Shown here in pieces: positions 21,872 through 29,709 of a stretch of 35,080 nt of DNA (positions are counted from its first letter, which is position 1; the number at the start of each line of letters is the position of its first letter). Source of the DNA: a virus. Under the pieces are notes generated by a model. That model made no database searches. It was given only the letters and a program-made list of their open reading frames with translations, and was not told the DNA's origin. The stretch spans positions 1 through 35,080 of the IMG/VR virus record IMGVR_UViG_3300048589_000597. One strand, 5' to 3'. Both the position numbers and the translations under genes were made by a program.

Positions 21872-22459
21872 ATGCCCGCGGTTCACGGTCGGACCACACT
21901 CGAAGCGGCTATGGAAGCCGCAGCTTACAAGGCCCTCTCGGTGCAGCGCCGCGCCGTCAACGCGCAGCTCGCCAGTGGCGCCGGGCTAACTAGTGCGTTC
22001 TGGGCCGAGCAAGAAATCAAGCTCGCCTCGCGATTGCAATCCGCGCTGGCCAGCACCTACCAGCGAGCGCACCGCAGTTTCCGCTCGCAGTTCGATCTGG
22101 CCGGCGACTCGCAAGCCGCCGCGCAAGTCTGGGCTACCAACTACTCGAAAAACCTGGCCGGGTTACTGACGGTTCACACCAGCAATCTGCTGGCCAAGCC
22201 GACCGAAAACGATCTGCAAGTCCGCTCGCTATTCCAGCAGGCTTTCGGCCGCGGGCGGGCGCAGACGATCGCGATTACCGAAGTCACGCAAGCCTGGACC
22301 GATGCCGAAACGTCGCTGGCGATCCCGCTGGGGCTGAAGGCGATCTGGCGGGCGACCGGGAAGTCGTGCAGCGAGTGCCTGGAGCGAAATGCCAAGCCTT
22401 TTAAGGGCCGGGGGCCGCCCCTGCATCCCCGCTGCGATTGTTTCGTGCAGTGGCTGTGA
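21872..22459 (+). CDS. MuF-type minor head protein
   Basis: This 195-residue protein has the MuF C-terminal signature: ITEVTQAWTDAE, then WRATGKSCSECLERN, and HPRCDCFVQW, with paired cysteines and His expected for the domain. MuF proteins join portal and capsid and are injected or bound inside the head. The helical N-terminus (about 1-110) is typical. Compared with fused relatives, it lacks a C-terminal effector domain, which here appears to be encoded by separate upstream genes. Confidence 0.85.
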   Translation: MPAVHGRTTLEAAMEAAAYKALSVQRRAVNAQLASGAGLTSAFWAEQEIKLASRLQSALASTYQRAHRSFRSQFDLAGDSQAAAQVWATNYSKNLAGLLTVHTSNLLAKPTENDLQVRSLFQQAFGRGRAQTIAITEVTQAWTDAETSLAIPLGLKAIWRATGKSCSECLERNAKPFKGRGPPLHPRCDCFVQWL

Positions 22460-22480
22460 AAAATTCCCGTGCGCGAACCG

Positions 22481-22510
22481 TTGACCGATCTTCGACACCA
22501 CACCTAGCAT
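22481..22510 (+). promoter_or_regulatory. Promoter-like site TTGACC-N18-TAGCAT
   Basis: TTGACC (22481-22486) and TAGCAT (22505-22510) with an 18-base spacer precede the gene at 22515 by four bases. It fits the recurrent spacing and would give a leaderless message. The extended -35 is less like the other copies. Confidence 0.45.
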
Positions 22511-22514
22511 CATC

Positions 22515-22697
22515 ATGGCAAAAGAAAAGGAAATGTCGCCCGAAGACCGCTTGCGGGCAGCGATGGACCTGATTAAAGTCCTCGCCACTCCGCAACGCAA
22601 GCTGGCTGTAGCCGGCCAAGTCCGGGCGACCTTTCACTACAACTCGCGCGGCGAACTGTGCAAGGCGCAAGTTGAAGACGATCTGCAAATAACCTGA
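22515..22697 (+). CDS. Small helical unknown
   Basis: This 60-residue protein starts with ATG shortly after a promoter-like site and has no Shine-Dalgarno. It has a charged helix (EDRLRAAMDLIKVLATPQRK) and a strand-like end (VRATFHYNSRGELCKAQVED). A terminator follows. No family is recognised. Confidence 0.55.
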   Translation: MAKEKEMSPEDRLRAAMDLIKVLATPQRKLAVAGQVRATFHYNSRGELCKAQVEDDLQIT

Positions 22698-22722
22698 TTC
22701 AGCCGCGGCGATCACCACCACT

Positions 22723-22766
22723 AAGCCCCGGTCGAACATTCGCGTTCGATACGGGGCTTTTCGTTT
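22723..22766 (+). terminator. Rho-independent terminator
   Basis: AAGCCCCGGTCGAAC (22723-22737) pairs with GTTCGATACGGGGCTT (22744-22759) with slight bulging, followed by a T-rich run TTTCGTTTT. It isolates the small 22515 gene from the decoration-protein gene. Confidence 0.85.
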
Positions 22767-22785
22767 TAACTGTCGGAGAAAACAC

Positions 22786-23247
22786 ATGAACGCTCATGGC
22801 TCGATGTACATCACTGGCGGCTCGACGAACTTCAACGCTCGCGCCACCGGCCGCAAGGTGACTGGCTGGTCCGCCAATGCCGTCAGCCGTCATGGTCGCA
22901 ATGACGTGGAAATCGATACGGCCAACAGCCGGCTCACCGCCAACACTCCCGGTCAGTACATCGTTTCCGCGCAGCTCACTGGCGAGCTGGACGACCTGTC
23001 GGGCACGTCGGGCGACGCCGCGGGCCAGGTGGGCATCGCGCTGGCCAAGAACGGCACGATCGTCACTGGCACCAAGGCACTGATGAACCACACGGCGGTC
23101 GACTTGCCGCAGAGCCTGTCGATCTGCAACTGGCCGCTGGAACTGGCCATCGACGATTACGTCGAACTGATGGTCATCGCTGTCGATGCTTCGGGCAACG
23201 ACGTGACGGTCAAGGAGGCCCAGTTGTCGATGGTTAAGGTCAACTAA
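22786..23247 (+). CDS. Beta-sandwich capsid decoration candidate
   Basis: This 153-residue protein has alternating strands typical of a jelly-roll (C1q/TNF-like): RLTANTPGQYIVSAQLTG, GQVGIALAKNGTIV, LELAIDDYVELMVIAVD, and AQLSMVKV at the end. Its place between MuF and protease genes and its own transcription unit suggest a capsid cement or decoration protein present in many copies. The GGAG site before ATG is good. The fold is read by eye; an alternative is a small fibre protein. Confidence 0.55.
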   Translation: MNAHGSMYITGGSTNFNARATGRKVTGWSANAVSRHGRNDVEIDTANSRLTANTPGQYIVSAQLTGELDDLSGTSGDAAGQVGIALAKNGTIVTGTKALMNHTAVDLPQSLSICNWPLELAIDDYVELMVIAVDASGNDVTVKEAQLSMVKVN

Positions 23248-23305
23248 CCGAGTTGGCCGCCGGGAGCGATTGGACTGAACGCTGGCCAGTAGGTGAGTCG
23301 CACAA

Positions 23306-24919
23306 ATGAAGCTCGACATTGAAGCCATCCTGAAATCGCTCGGCGAGCGCGACGCGCTCTGGGGCATCGGCACGGCCGCTCGCGACATCGGCGGCCTGTT
23401 GCCATGCTTCGGCCAGGGCGAGAGCGCGCTGTGCCCGACCAAGATTTTTAATCTGGCGTCGGGCGATCTGTGGCAAAAGGAAATTGCCGAAGCTGCCTCG
23501 CGCCTCACTTGGGGCGATGAGGACATGCGGATCAAGTCGCTGCGCGACGGCAGCGACTTGCCGGATGGCGCGATCCTCATGTTCGACGGCATCCTGTCCT
23601 CGTCCAATCTGGACCGGGACGGCGATGTCCTGGAGTCGAAGGGTCTGGCGATTGACGTGGATATGCCGCTGTTATGGCACCACATCAAGCTCCAGCCGAT
23701 CGGCCGGCACGTCAAACTGCTCGACCAGAACGACAAGTGGGTCAAGTGTCAGTTTGCCATTGCCGACACCGAGTTGGGCCGCGATGCCGCCGTGCTCACG
23801 CGGATGAAGGCGCTGCGGATGAGCCATGGATTTATCCCCAGCGACTTCGAGCCGCGCGGTTTCAAGAAAGGCTTGAACGGCCAGCAGATTCCCATCGGCT
23901 GGCACGTCAAAAAGGCCAACGTGTACGAGGGAACGCTGTGCTCGATCCCGGCCAACTCTGATGGCCGGGTGCTCGATGTTTACGCGGGTGAAGGCAGCGT
24001 TTGGGCCACGAAGGAATTCGACGGCCTGGCCACGGCTCACAGCCGCGGCATGCTGCAACACGAAATGGTCAAAGCCTGGGCGAAGAACATCTTCGACCAG
24101 CGACCGACACAAGTTTCCGGCGCGGACCTGGCTGGCAAGATGCTGGCCGATGACGACACGTCCGGTGGCACGGAGGCCACGCCGCCGGAAACGACCGCAA
24201 CCGCCAAAAAGCGCCGCAAGAAAAAGAGGCCCGGCGGCTGTCCCGGCATGAAGCCAGACGGCACCTGCGATTGCAATAAAAACAAGAGCAGCGAAATCTC
24301 GCTGGAAACCAAGGGGAAGCTACGGGCAGTGGGCCAGTCGTTGATCGATCTGGCCAACTTCGATCCGTCCGAAGTGCCTGTTTACCGCAAGTCGCTCGAC
24401 GCGCTGGTCGCCAAGTCGTCCGGCGAGCTGTCGACCAAAGGCATGTACGGCATCATGGATGACTATCTCGAAGGTTCCTTCGAGTGGGTCGCCCACAAAC
24501 TGCGCCGGACGGCGGTGTCTCACTTATGCGCTAGCGGCGCAACCGATCTGCCGAGCTACGACGATGGGGCCAGCATGGTCGCCACGTTTGCTGACTCGGC
24601 GATCTTCTGCATCTACCACGGCGGCAAGCACGCCTGCTATCGCTCGTCGTGGGCGATGAACGATGCCGGTCTGCCGGCATGGACGGGAACACCCGAAGCG
24701 GTCGAAATCAAGCCCCAGGTTGTCACGAAGGCCCTGGCCAGCTTGGGCGCACCGCTCGCGCCGATCGCTTCGGACAGCCTGGAGCAACTGACTCGCAAAA
24801 CTTGCGCGGCCCTGTTCATGGCCGACGAAGAGGCTGCCGCCCTGGCCGGCAGCGCTCTGCTCGATGCGATTAAAACCGTTGAACAGCAGCTTGAACCGCT
24901 GGAGCCGCTGCTGAATTAA
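23306..24919 (+). CDS. Prohead protease with large C-terminal extension
   Basis: The N-terminal part (about 90-230) of this 537-residue protein looks like an HK97-type prohead protease (family S78). It has SSSNLDRDGDVLESKG, a likely catalytic His in PLLWHH, Ser in LRMSHGF, and the conserved EGTLCSIPANSDG. Such enzymes cleave scaffold and capsid tails during maturation. Residues about 280-537 are an extra region: a basic run (KKRRKKKRPGG), a GCPGMKPDGTCDC cluster and a long helical part, perhaps scaffold. A good purine-rich site precedes ATG. The extension has no recognised family. Confidence 0.8.
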   Translation: MKLDIEAILKSLGERDALWGIGTAARDIGGLLPCFGQGESALCPTKIFNLASGDLWQKEIAEAASRLTWGDEDMRIKSLRDGSDLPDGAILMFDGILSSSNLDRDGDVLESKGLAIDVDMPLLWHHIKLQPIGRHVKLLDQNDKWVKCQFAIADTELGRDAAVLTRMKALRMSHGFIPSDFEPRGFKKGLNGQQIPIGWHVKKANVYEGTLCSIPANSDGRVLDVYAGEGSVWATKEFDGLATAHSRGMLQHEMVKAWAKNIFDQRPTQVSGADLAGKMLADDDTSGGTEATPPETTATAKKRRKKKRPGGCPGMKPDGTCDCNKNKSSEISLETKGKLRAVGQSLIDLANFDPSEVPVYRKSLDALVAKSSGELSTKGMYGIMDDYLEGSFEWVAHKLRRTAVSHLCASGATDLPSYDDGASMVATFADSAIFCIYHGGKHACYRSSWAMNDAGLPAWTGTPEAVEIKPQVVTKALASLGAPLAPIASDSLEQLTRKTCAALFMADEEAAALAGSALLDAIKTVEQQLEPLEPLLN

Positions 24920-24941
24920 AGAGCGTTTTTTGCCAACAGCT

Positions 24942-24970
24942 CGCGACCCTGTGAAAGTCGCGGTTCTTTC
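24942..24970 (+). terminator. Hairpin before the major capsid gene
   Basis: CGCGAC (24942-24947) and GTCGCG (24957-24962) can pair, followed by TTCTTTC. It may be a weak terminator or a leader hairpin for the capsid gene. The T-run is poor. Confidence 0.4.
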
Positions 24971-24977
24971 AAGGAGG
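24971..24977 (+). promoter_or_regulatory. Strong ribosome-binding site deciding the capsid GTG start
   Basis: AAGGAGG ends seven bases before GTG 24985. A TTG at 24979 is too close to be used, so GTG is chosen. Confidence 0.8.
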
Positions 24978-24984
24978 TTTGAAC

Positions 24985-26625
24985 GTGTTAAAGGTCACAC
25001 CGCAACTGAAACAGCACATGGTCGCCAACTTCGGTCTGGCTGCCGACGCGGACGACGCTGCCGTGCGCGAGGCGGTCCAGACGGCGATTCTCGATGAGAA
25101 GCTGGAGCCGAAAAAGGTCAAGGAATTGACCGTCACCCCGAACGCGCAGGCCCGCGAGGAATTTTTCTCGGACCTGGACAAGCGGATGGAGGATCGATTC
25201 AGCAAGTTCGAGGAGAAGATGCTGACCACGATCACCAAGGCGCAGCCGGCCGGCGGCGACGGGGCCGATGCTTCGACCGGGCTGGGCCGCAAGGCTTACG
25301 CCATGGCCGGCAGCGCGCTGGGCGAGTACAACGACGAGGCTCGCGTGCGCGTCAAGTCGATCGTCGAGCGCTTCGACGATTCTCGCACCGGGGCGACCTG
25401 GGACATGTACCGCGGCCGCGACCAGATGTTCCGTAAGGAATTCTCCGGTCGCCCGGTGATGACCGGCGTGGGCATCGACGAGAACTGCGATATCGCGCCG
25501 CGCCGCCTGGACGTGCCCAGCGATCGCCAGAAGGCCATCGCCGGCGCCTGGTTCAAGCTGATGGTCAACAAGAGCTGCAACGCTCACCGTCAGGCCATTC
25601 CGCCCGCCATGCGGATGACCGAAGAGGACTGGCAGCTCTGCCAGTACGCGGTCCACGAATGCAAGTTCGTGGGTCCGGTCGGCGCGGACGACAAAGGCGA
25701 GGAAGCGCAGTTCTGGTCGAAGGGCAATCGCATTCACAACGAGCTGCATCGCAAGACGCTGCTCGATGACACGCTCTCCGGCGGTCTGGAAGCTGTGCCG
25801 ATCGAGTTCGACGATCTGGTTATCTTCACGCCGCTGCTGACTGGCGAAATCTACCCGCTGGTCACGGTGCGAAACGTCACCCGGCGTCGCATCGAAGGTG
25901 TGTCGATCGGCAACCCGACGCTCTCCTGGGGCGTTTCGGAAGGCACGTCGATCGGCCTGTTCGACACCGACGCCTTTATTGCCGCGTTCGATACGAACAT
26001 CCATCCGATCACCGGCGCGATCGAGTCCGGCCTGGACTTCGAGGCCGACAGCCCGGTCGCAATTGGCGATGCCTTGGTCGATCGCTATGGTGTTCGCTTC
26101 CAACAGGAGCTGGACAACGTAGTCACGAGTGGCAACGGCACCGATCGGCCGGAAGGCTTGTTTGTGTCGAGCGCCGTCACCACCACGACCAGCGAAAACG
26201 GCGCTGTTGGCCCGCCGGAAATCGACGATTACGAGGCGCTGCTGTTTGGCGTCAAGAAGGAGTTCCGCACCGAGGCAGGCCGTGCTCGTTCGGTATATAT
26301 CACCAACGAGACGACCTACAGTCGCGCTCGTGGCATTCCGGTTGGCGCTTCGGACGCTCGCCGCGTGTTCGGCATGGACCACGAGAGCTACGAGCTGCTG
26401 GGCCATCCGCACAAGATCAACGAATCGATCGACAATGCGGACGCCGGTTTCTTCTGCATGAACCGTTATCGCATGTATCGGCGCAGCGGTTTCGGCATTC
26501 GCGTCGTCACCGAGGATGCCGATCTGGCTCGTCGCAACACCCGCATGATCATCTTGCGGGCGCGCTTCGGCGGTCAACTGGAACTGGGTGGCGCGGGCTA
26601 CCGCATCACCGATATGCAGTCCTAA
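24985..26625 (+). CDS. Major capsid protein, HK97-like
   Basis: This 546-residue protein follows the protease and has the HK97-type layout: an N-terminal helical/coiled region (about 1-95; VKELTVTPNAQAREEFFSDL) acting as a delta domain or scaffold, and a C-terminal capsid fold with VTVRNVTRRRIEG, FEADSPVAIGDALVDRYG and late VYITNETTYSR. It would be the main head subunit, trimmed by the preceding protease. Starts with GTG behind a strong Shine-Dalgarno, suiting high expression. A strong terminator follows. Family assignment is by position and pattern. Confidence 0.85.
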   Translation: MLKVTPQLKQHMVANFGLAADADDAAVREAVQTAILDEKLEPKKVKELTVTPNAQAREEFFSDLDKRMEDRFSKFEEKMLTTITKAQPAGGDGADASTGLGRKAYAMAGSALGEYNDEARVRVKSIVERFDDSRTGATWDMYRGRDQMFRKEFSGRPVMTGVGIDENCDIAPRRLDVPSDRQKAIAGAWFKLMVNKSCNAHRQAIPPAMRMTEEDWQLCQYAVHECKFVGPVGADDKGEEAQFWSKGNRIHNELHRKTLLDDTLSGGLEAVPIEFDDLVIFTPLLTGEIYPLVTVRNVTRRRIEGVSIGNPTLSWGVSEGTSIGLFDTDAFIAAFDTNIHPITGAIESGLDFEADSPVAIGDALVDRYGVRFQQELDNVVTSGNGTDRPEGLFVSSAVTTTTSENGAVGPPEIDDYEALLFGVKKEFRTEAGRARSVYITNETTYSRARGIPVGASDARRVFGMDHESYELLGHPHKINESIDNADAGFFCMNRYRMYRRSGFGIRVVTEDADLARRNTRMIILRARFGGQLELGGAGYRITDMQS

Positions 26626-26669
26626 TTCACCTGCCACTTCCGGCTGCGGGGTCTGGAAGTCGCTGCACA

Positions 26670-26711
26670 GGCTGGCGCCGGTTTTTCCATCGGCCGGCGC
26701 CAGCCGTTTTT
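26670..26711 (+). terminator. Rho-independent terminator after the capsid gene
   Basis: GGCTGGCGCCGG (26670-26681) and CCGGCGCCAGCC (26694-26705) form a perfect 12-bp stem, followed by GTTTTT. A smaller hairpin (ACTTCC 26636-26641, GGAAGT 26655-26660) precedes it. Confidence 0.93.
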
Positions 26712-26725
26712 CAACTCACTCGACC

Positions 26726-27064
26726 ATGAATCAAGCAAACGAGAATCTGATCCGAATCTGGCTGCTGGGGGCGTCGGCCATCAGCATCAAGAAGTTCTCC
26801 GAGGCTGCGAATGCTCGCGCCATCGAACTTGGTATCGTCCCAGCCGCCGAGCCGTGGCGAGCGCGCGACAACGATCCGGGCAACGTCAACGTCAATGAGC
26901 GTGGCTTGATCGATTGGGTCTGGGCCATCGAATTGCCGGTTCCGGTGCCCGAAGGCGACACGACCAAACAAGGCGACCGCGAGCGTCGACTGAATAAGCT
27001 GCGGCAAAAAAACGTCGACATCCTGGCGAAGTGCTTGGCGACGCTTCGGGCCAGGAGCTTCTGA
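26726..27064 (+). CDS. Unknown, head-tail region
   Basis: This 112-residue protein starts 15 bases after the terminator. It has a helical start (ENLIRIWLLGASAISIKKFS) and a charged helical end (RRLNKLRQKNVDILAKCLAT). Its position after the capsid gene would suit a head-completion protein, but no motif shows this. Confidence 0.5.
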   Translation: MNQANENLIRIWLLGASAISIKKFSEAANARAIELGIVPAAEPWRARDNDPGNVNVNERGLIDWVWAIELPVPVPEGDTTKQGDRERRLNKLRQKNVDILAKCLATLRARSF

Positions 27065-27106
27065 TCCACCTATTTTGCTTCTGTTTTCCATCTGGGGGTT
27101 TCACGC

Positions 27107-27688
27107 ATGAAAGTTGTGATCGAGATTGCCGGTCCTCGCAATGAAAGCCACACGTTCAAGCCGCTCATGCGGCGGTTGCGTGGCCGCTGGGACACCGCCA
27201 ACGTGGCGCAAAAGGACAAGGCGGAATCACTCAAGGCGATTTCGACAGTCCATTTCATTCCAGGCATTCATATCAGCCTGGATGTCGACAAGAAAACAGG
27301 CGTGGTCTTTGACCCGCTGGCCGAGCCCAAGGACGGCGGCACGCCGGAGGGGCACGCGATCTGGGAGAAGATCAAGCCGATCATGTCTCAGTATCCGTCG
27401 TTCTTTTCGCCCACCAAGCCCTGGCCGCAGTCGGTCAAGGAAAACATGAGCCAGGACGAAATCAAGACCTGGCTGTACGAGATGGCGCGCACGGTCGAGG
27501 CTGGCTATGCCCGCGTCGTTAGCGGCGAACTGATGTCATCGGAGGAGGCCCGCAAGCTGCCTGGCAAGCGACGCAAGGGCGCGCTGGGAAAGCTGCACAA
27601 GCCTGAAGATCAGCGCTGGACCGACCGCGTTGAAGTTCCTGCCACGACCACCAGGAAAGAGCCGGCCGGTTCTGGCGGCGGAAAGTGA
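27107..27688 (+). CDS. Unknown protein, head-tail region
   Basis: This 193-residue protein has a beta-like start (MKVVIEIAGPRNESHTF), a mixed middle with VHFIPGIHISLDVDKKTGVV, and a basic disordered tail (KLPGKRRKGALGKLHKPEDQ). GGGGG precedes the ATG. No family is recognised. It may be a head or tail completion factor from its place, which is not evidence in itself. Confidence 0.5.
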   Translation: MKVVIEIAGPRNESHTFKPLMRRLRGRWDTANVAQKDKAESLKAISTVHFIPGIHISLDVDKKTGVVFDPLAEPKDGGTPEGHAIWEKIKPIMSQYPSFFSPTKPWPQSVKENMSQDEIKTWLYEMARTVEAGYARVVSGELMSSEEARKLPGKRRKGALGKLHKPEDQRWTDRVEVPATTTRKEPAGSGGGK

Positions 27689-27701
27689 TTCAAGAGCAGT
27701 C

Positions 27702-27763
27702 GCGAGTGTGTGAAGCCCCCACTCGCAGCCCGCACGTCGACCGCGCCTGGAAGACGTGCGGGC
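27702..27763 (+). other. Tandem perfect hairpins
   Basis: GCGAGTG (27702-27708) pairs with CACTCGC (27720-27726); one base later GCCCGCACGTC (27728-27738) pairs with GACGTGCGGGC (27753-27763). Stems are 7 and 11 perfect pairs. No T-run follows, so it is not a standard terminator. It lies just before the 27790 gene and may protect or cut the message. Confidence 0.7.
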
Positions 27764-27789
27764 AGCTAACAGTCGATGGAGTGATCGTC

Positions 27790-27939
27790 ATGGAGAATCA
27801 GCAACCCAGGCGACCTTGCGAGTCCTGTGGCGGCAAGGGGAAGCTGATTTACAAGTCGCAAGTCGATCCAAGCAAAAAGGTCGAGGCGACCTGCCCGGCG
27901 TGCAGTGGGACCGGGAGGCAATCACTCATCTGCAAATAG
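27790..27939 (+). CDS. Small DnaJ-like zinc protein
   Basis: This 49-residue protein starts at ATG 27790, eight bases after GGAG. Two CxxCxGxG motifs (CESCGGKG and CPACSGTG) match one zinc-binding unit of DnaJ. No J domain is present. It could assist folding of the next proteins, or simply bind zinc. Coupling with the next gene is likely. Confidence 0.68.
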   Translation: MENQQPRRPCESCGGKGKLIYKSQVDPSKKVEATCPACSGTGRQSLICK

Positions 27940-27946
27940 GACTGCC

Positions 27947-28546
27947 GTGTCACCTGAAACCAACAGCATGTCGCTCGCGAAAGCCGTCGATCACATGGCC
28001 GACGGCGACTTGCTGCTGTTTCGTGGCTACGGAGTCTTCTCGTTCTCCAAGCTGATTCGCACAGCCAGCCGCTCGATCTACAGCCACGCGGCCATGTATT
28101 GCGTCTGGAACGGCATCCCCGCGGTGATGGAAATGTGCGAAGGCGTTGGCGGCCGCTGCGTCAGCTTGCGGAGCCAAGTCAAAGATCACCCTGGCCGCTG
28201 GGACGTGTATCGCGTCCGACAGGAATTCGAAGACCAATACGACCGCGCGGGCGCAGTGCGGCACATGTTCACTCACTCCGTTGGCGAGCCCTACGGATGG
28301 ACCGCAATCTACTCAGCCGCGCTGCTGCATCTGCCGTTTGTCCGGCTGTTCATCAAGCCGGAAATGGATGACATCGGCGACCCCTCGTGGCTGCCGAAAT
28401 TCTGCTCATTCGCCGTCAGCACGTCCGCCCGACTGGGCGGCAAAATCGACCCCGTTCCCAACATTTCCGACCGCATTACAGAGCCGGGCGACCTGTCCCA
28501 CAGCATGCTCTGGAGATATGCGTTCACCCTCGATGGAGTTGACTGA
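27947..28546 (+). CDS. Permuted NlpC/P60 (YiiX-like) cysteine hydrolase
   Basis: This 199-residue protein has the circularly permuted order seen in YiiX-type members: GDLLLFRGYG, then the catalytic-type His in SIYSHAAM (H47), Glu in VMEM (E62), and the Cys later in LPKFCSFAV (C153). In the normal order Cys comes first. The family includes peptidases, amidases and acyl-hydrolases. No signal peptide is seen. GTG 27947 is supported by AGGA; ATG 27968 is an alternative. It may act on cell wall or lipids as part of the envelope cassette. Confidence 0.7.
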   Translation: MSPETNSMSLAKAVDHMADGDLLLFRGYGVFSFSKLIRTASRSIYSHAAMYCVWNGIPAVMEMCEGVGGRCVSLRSQVKDHPGRWDVYRVRQEFEDQYDRAGAVRHMFTHSVGEPYGWTAIYSAALLHLPFVRLFIKPEMDDIGDPSWLPKFCSFAVSTSARLGGKIDPVPNISDRITEPGDLSHSMLWRYAFTLDGVD

Positions 28547-28547
28547 A

Positions 28548-28973
28548 ATGGCTCGTTATATCGCTGGAGCGATGTACTTTGTTTTCGCCGGCATCTGGAT
28601 TGGATTGATGATTGCCGCTTCGATCCAGGCTTCCAACGAAGTCAAGTGGCAGCCCGTCACCGGGTTCACGATCGCGCCGCTCTCTCCGGCCTGGCCGGGT
28701 GCGGCGTTCCGCACTGGCAACATGTATCGCTGGGAATACAACAGCCGCGGAGAACTGCGGTACACCTATCTGGGCAAGTCCAATACTGAGCTGACCGTTC
28801 ACTCGACCGAACCAATCACCCTGGAGGCCGAGCCGCGAATTCACCAGGACGGCGGCGGCGGGGCCTGCCTTTGCGTCGTGTCATGCGACTGTCAGAAGCC
28901 ATGTCGCTGCACCGAGCGAAAAACCACTGGCCAAAAGCTAGGCGAAAAAAGCGTAGTCGAACTACAAAACTAG
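28548..28973 (+). CDS. Membrane-anchored protein with cysteine-rich tail
   Basis: This 141-residue protein has an N-terminal membrane segment (about 5-28; MYFVFAGIWIGLMIAASIQA), a soluble beta-like domain (MYRWEYNSRGELRYTYLG) and a C-terminal cysteine cluster, CLCVVSCDCQKPCRC. The ATG at 28548 follows GGAG. The topology could be periplasmic. The cysteines may bind metal or form disulfides. No family is recognised. Confidence 0.6.
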   Translation: MARYIAGAMYFVFAGIWIGLMIAASIQASNEVKWQPVTGFTIAPLSPAWPGAAFRTGNMYRWEYNSRGELRYTYLGKSNTELTVHSTEPITLEAEPRIHQDGGGGACLCVVSCDCQKPCRCTERKTTGQKLGEKSVVELQN

Positions 28974-29016
28974 CGGCTTTTTGGCGGGCAACAGGACTTT
29001 TCAGCGAGTTTTCGAC

Positions 29017-29670
29017 ATGGATCGACTTACCAGCATCATCAACGGCCTTCACTGGAGCGCGATTGCCTACGAGACGTGCCGCTTTGTCGGTCGCCTGCTT
29101 TTCGTGCTCGTTGTCGCTGGCTGTACCATCAAGACGGGAGAGCCCCTGGCGATGACTCGCAGGCCAGGCGTCAATCTCACGCCGCCCAGCGTGGCGCCGC
29201 CGCCAGCCCCACTCCCAAACCAACTGCCCAACTGGAACGACCCGCTCGACATCCATGTCGACGATCCAGTGACAGAGCTGGAAATCCGGCTCGGCATTCG
29301 ATTGCGCAGCCGAAACAACTGCCTTTATCTGTTTAGCGACCAGAAGCTCACGGCCGCCGCCGACCAGTTTGCCAAATGGATGGCCAGCACTGGCAGGCTC
29401 GGACACCAAGGCCAAGGCGGAAGTTGGCCTGCCGATCGCGTGCGCGCCGCTGGCTATCCGGCAAGCAAGGTTGGTGAAGTCGTAGCCGGCGATTTCGAGA
29501 CACCAATCAGCGTTATCAATGGCTGGCTGCAATCACCTGGCCATAAGGCGACTATCCTCGACCCTGAGTTCACTCAATTCGGCTGTGCGATGGCAGAGGA
29601 TACTCGTGGCCGAAAATGTTGGGTTGTAGTGCTCGCGAGGCCAGCGAACCGCCCAGAACCAAGCCCTTGA
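29017..29670 (+). CDS. CAP (SCP/YkwD-like) domain lipoprotein
   Basis: This 217-residue protein has a hydrophobic leader (LLFVLVVAGC) with lipobox Cys36, a proline-rich linker and a C-terminal CAP domain. Expected CAP residues H130 (GRLGHQGQGG), E154 (KVGEVVAG) and H176 (SPGHKATIL) are present, with GW and FGCAM strands. Bacterial YkwD-like CAP proteins are secreted and bind or act at the cell surface; enzymatic activity is uncertain. ATG 29017 is chosen; the long N-tail before the leader is odd. It lies amid lipoproteins. Confidence 0.78.
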   Translation: MDRLTSIINGLHWSAIAYETCRFVGRLLFVLVVAGCTIKTGEPLAMTRRPGVNLTPPSVAPPPAPLPNQLPNWNDPLDIHVDDPVTELEIRLGIRLRSRNNCLYLFSDQKLTAAADQFAKWMASTGRLGHQGQGGSWPADRVRAAGYPASKVGEVVAGDFETPISVINGWLQSPGHKATILDPEFTQFGCAMAEDTRGRKCWVVVLARPANRPEPSP

Positions 29671-29709
29671 AACCGAGGATGTGAGTCGCCAGTTCGGCGA
29701 TAGAGCGCG

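Noticed and set aside
24988-26637. Long minus-strand open frame opposite the capsid gene
   Set aside because: It is the antisense of a strong capsid gene; long antisense frames are common in GC-rich coding sequence.
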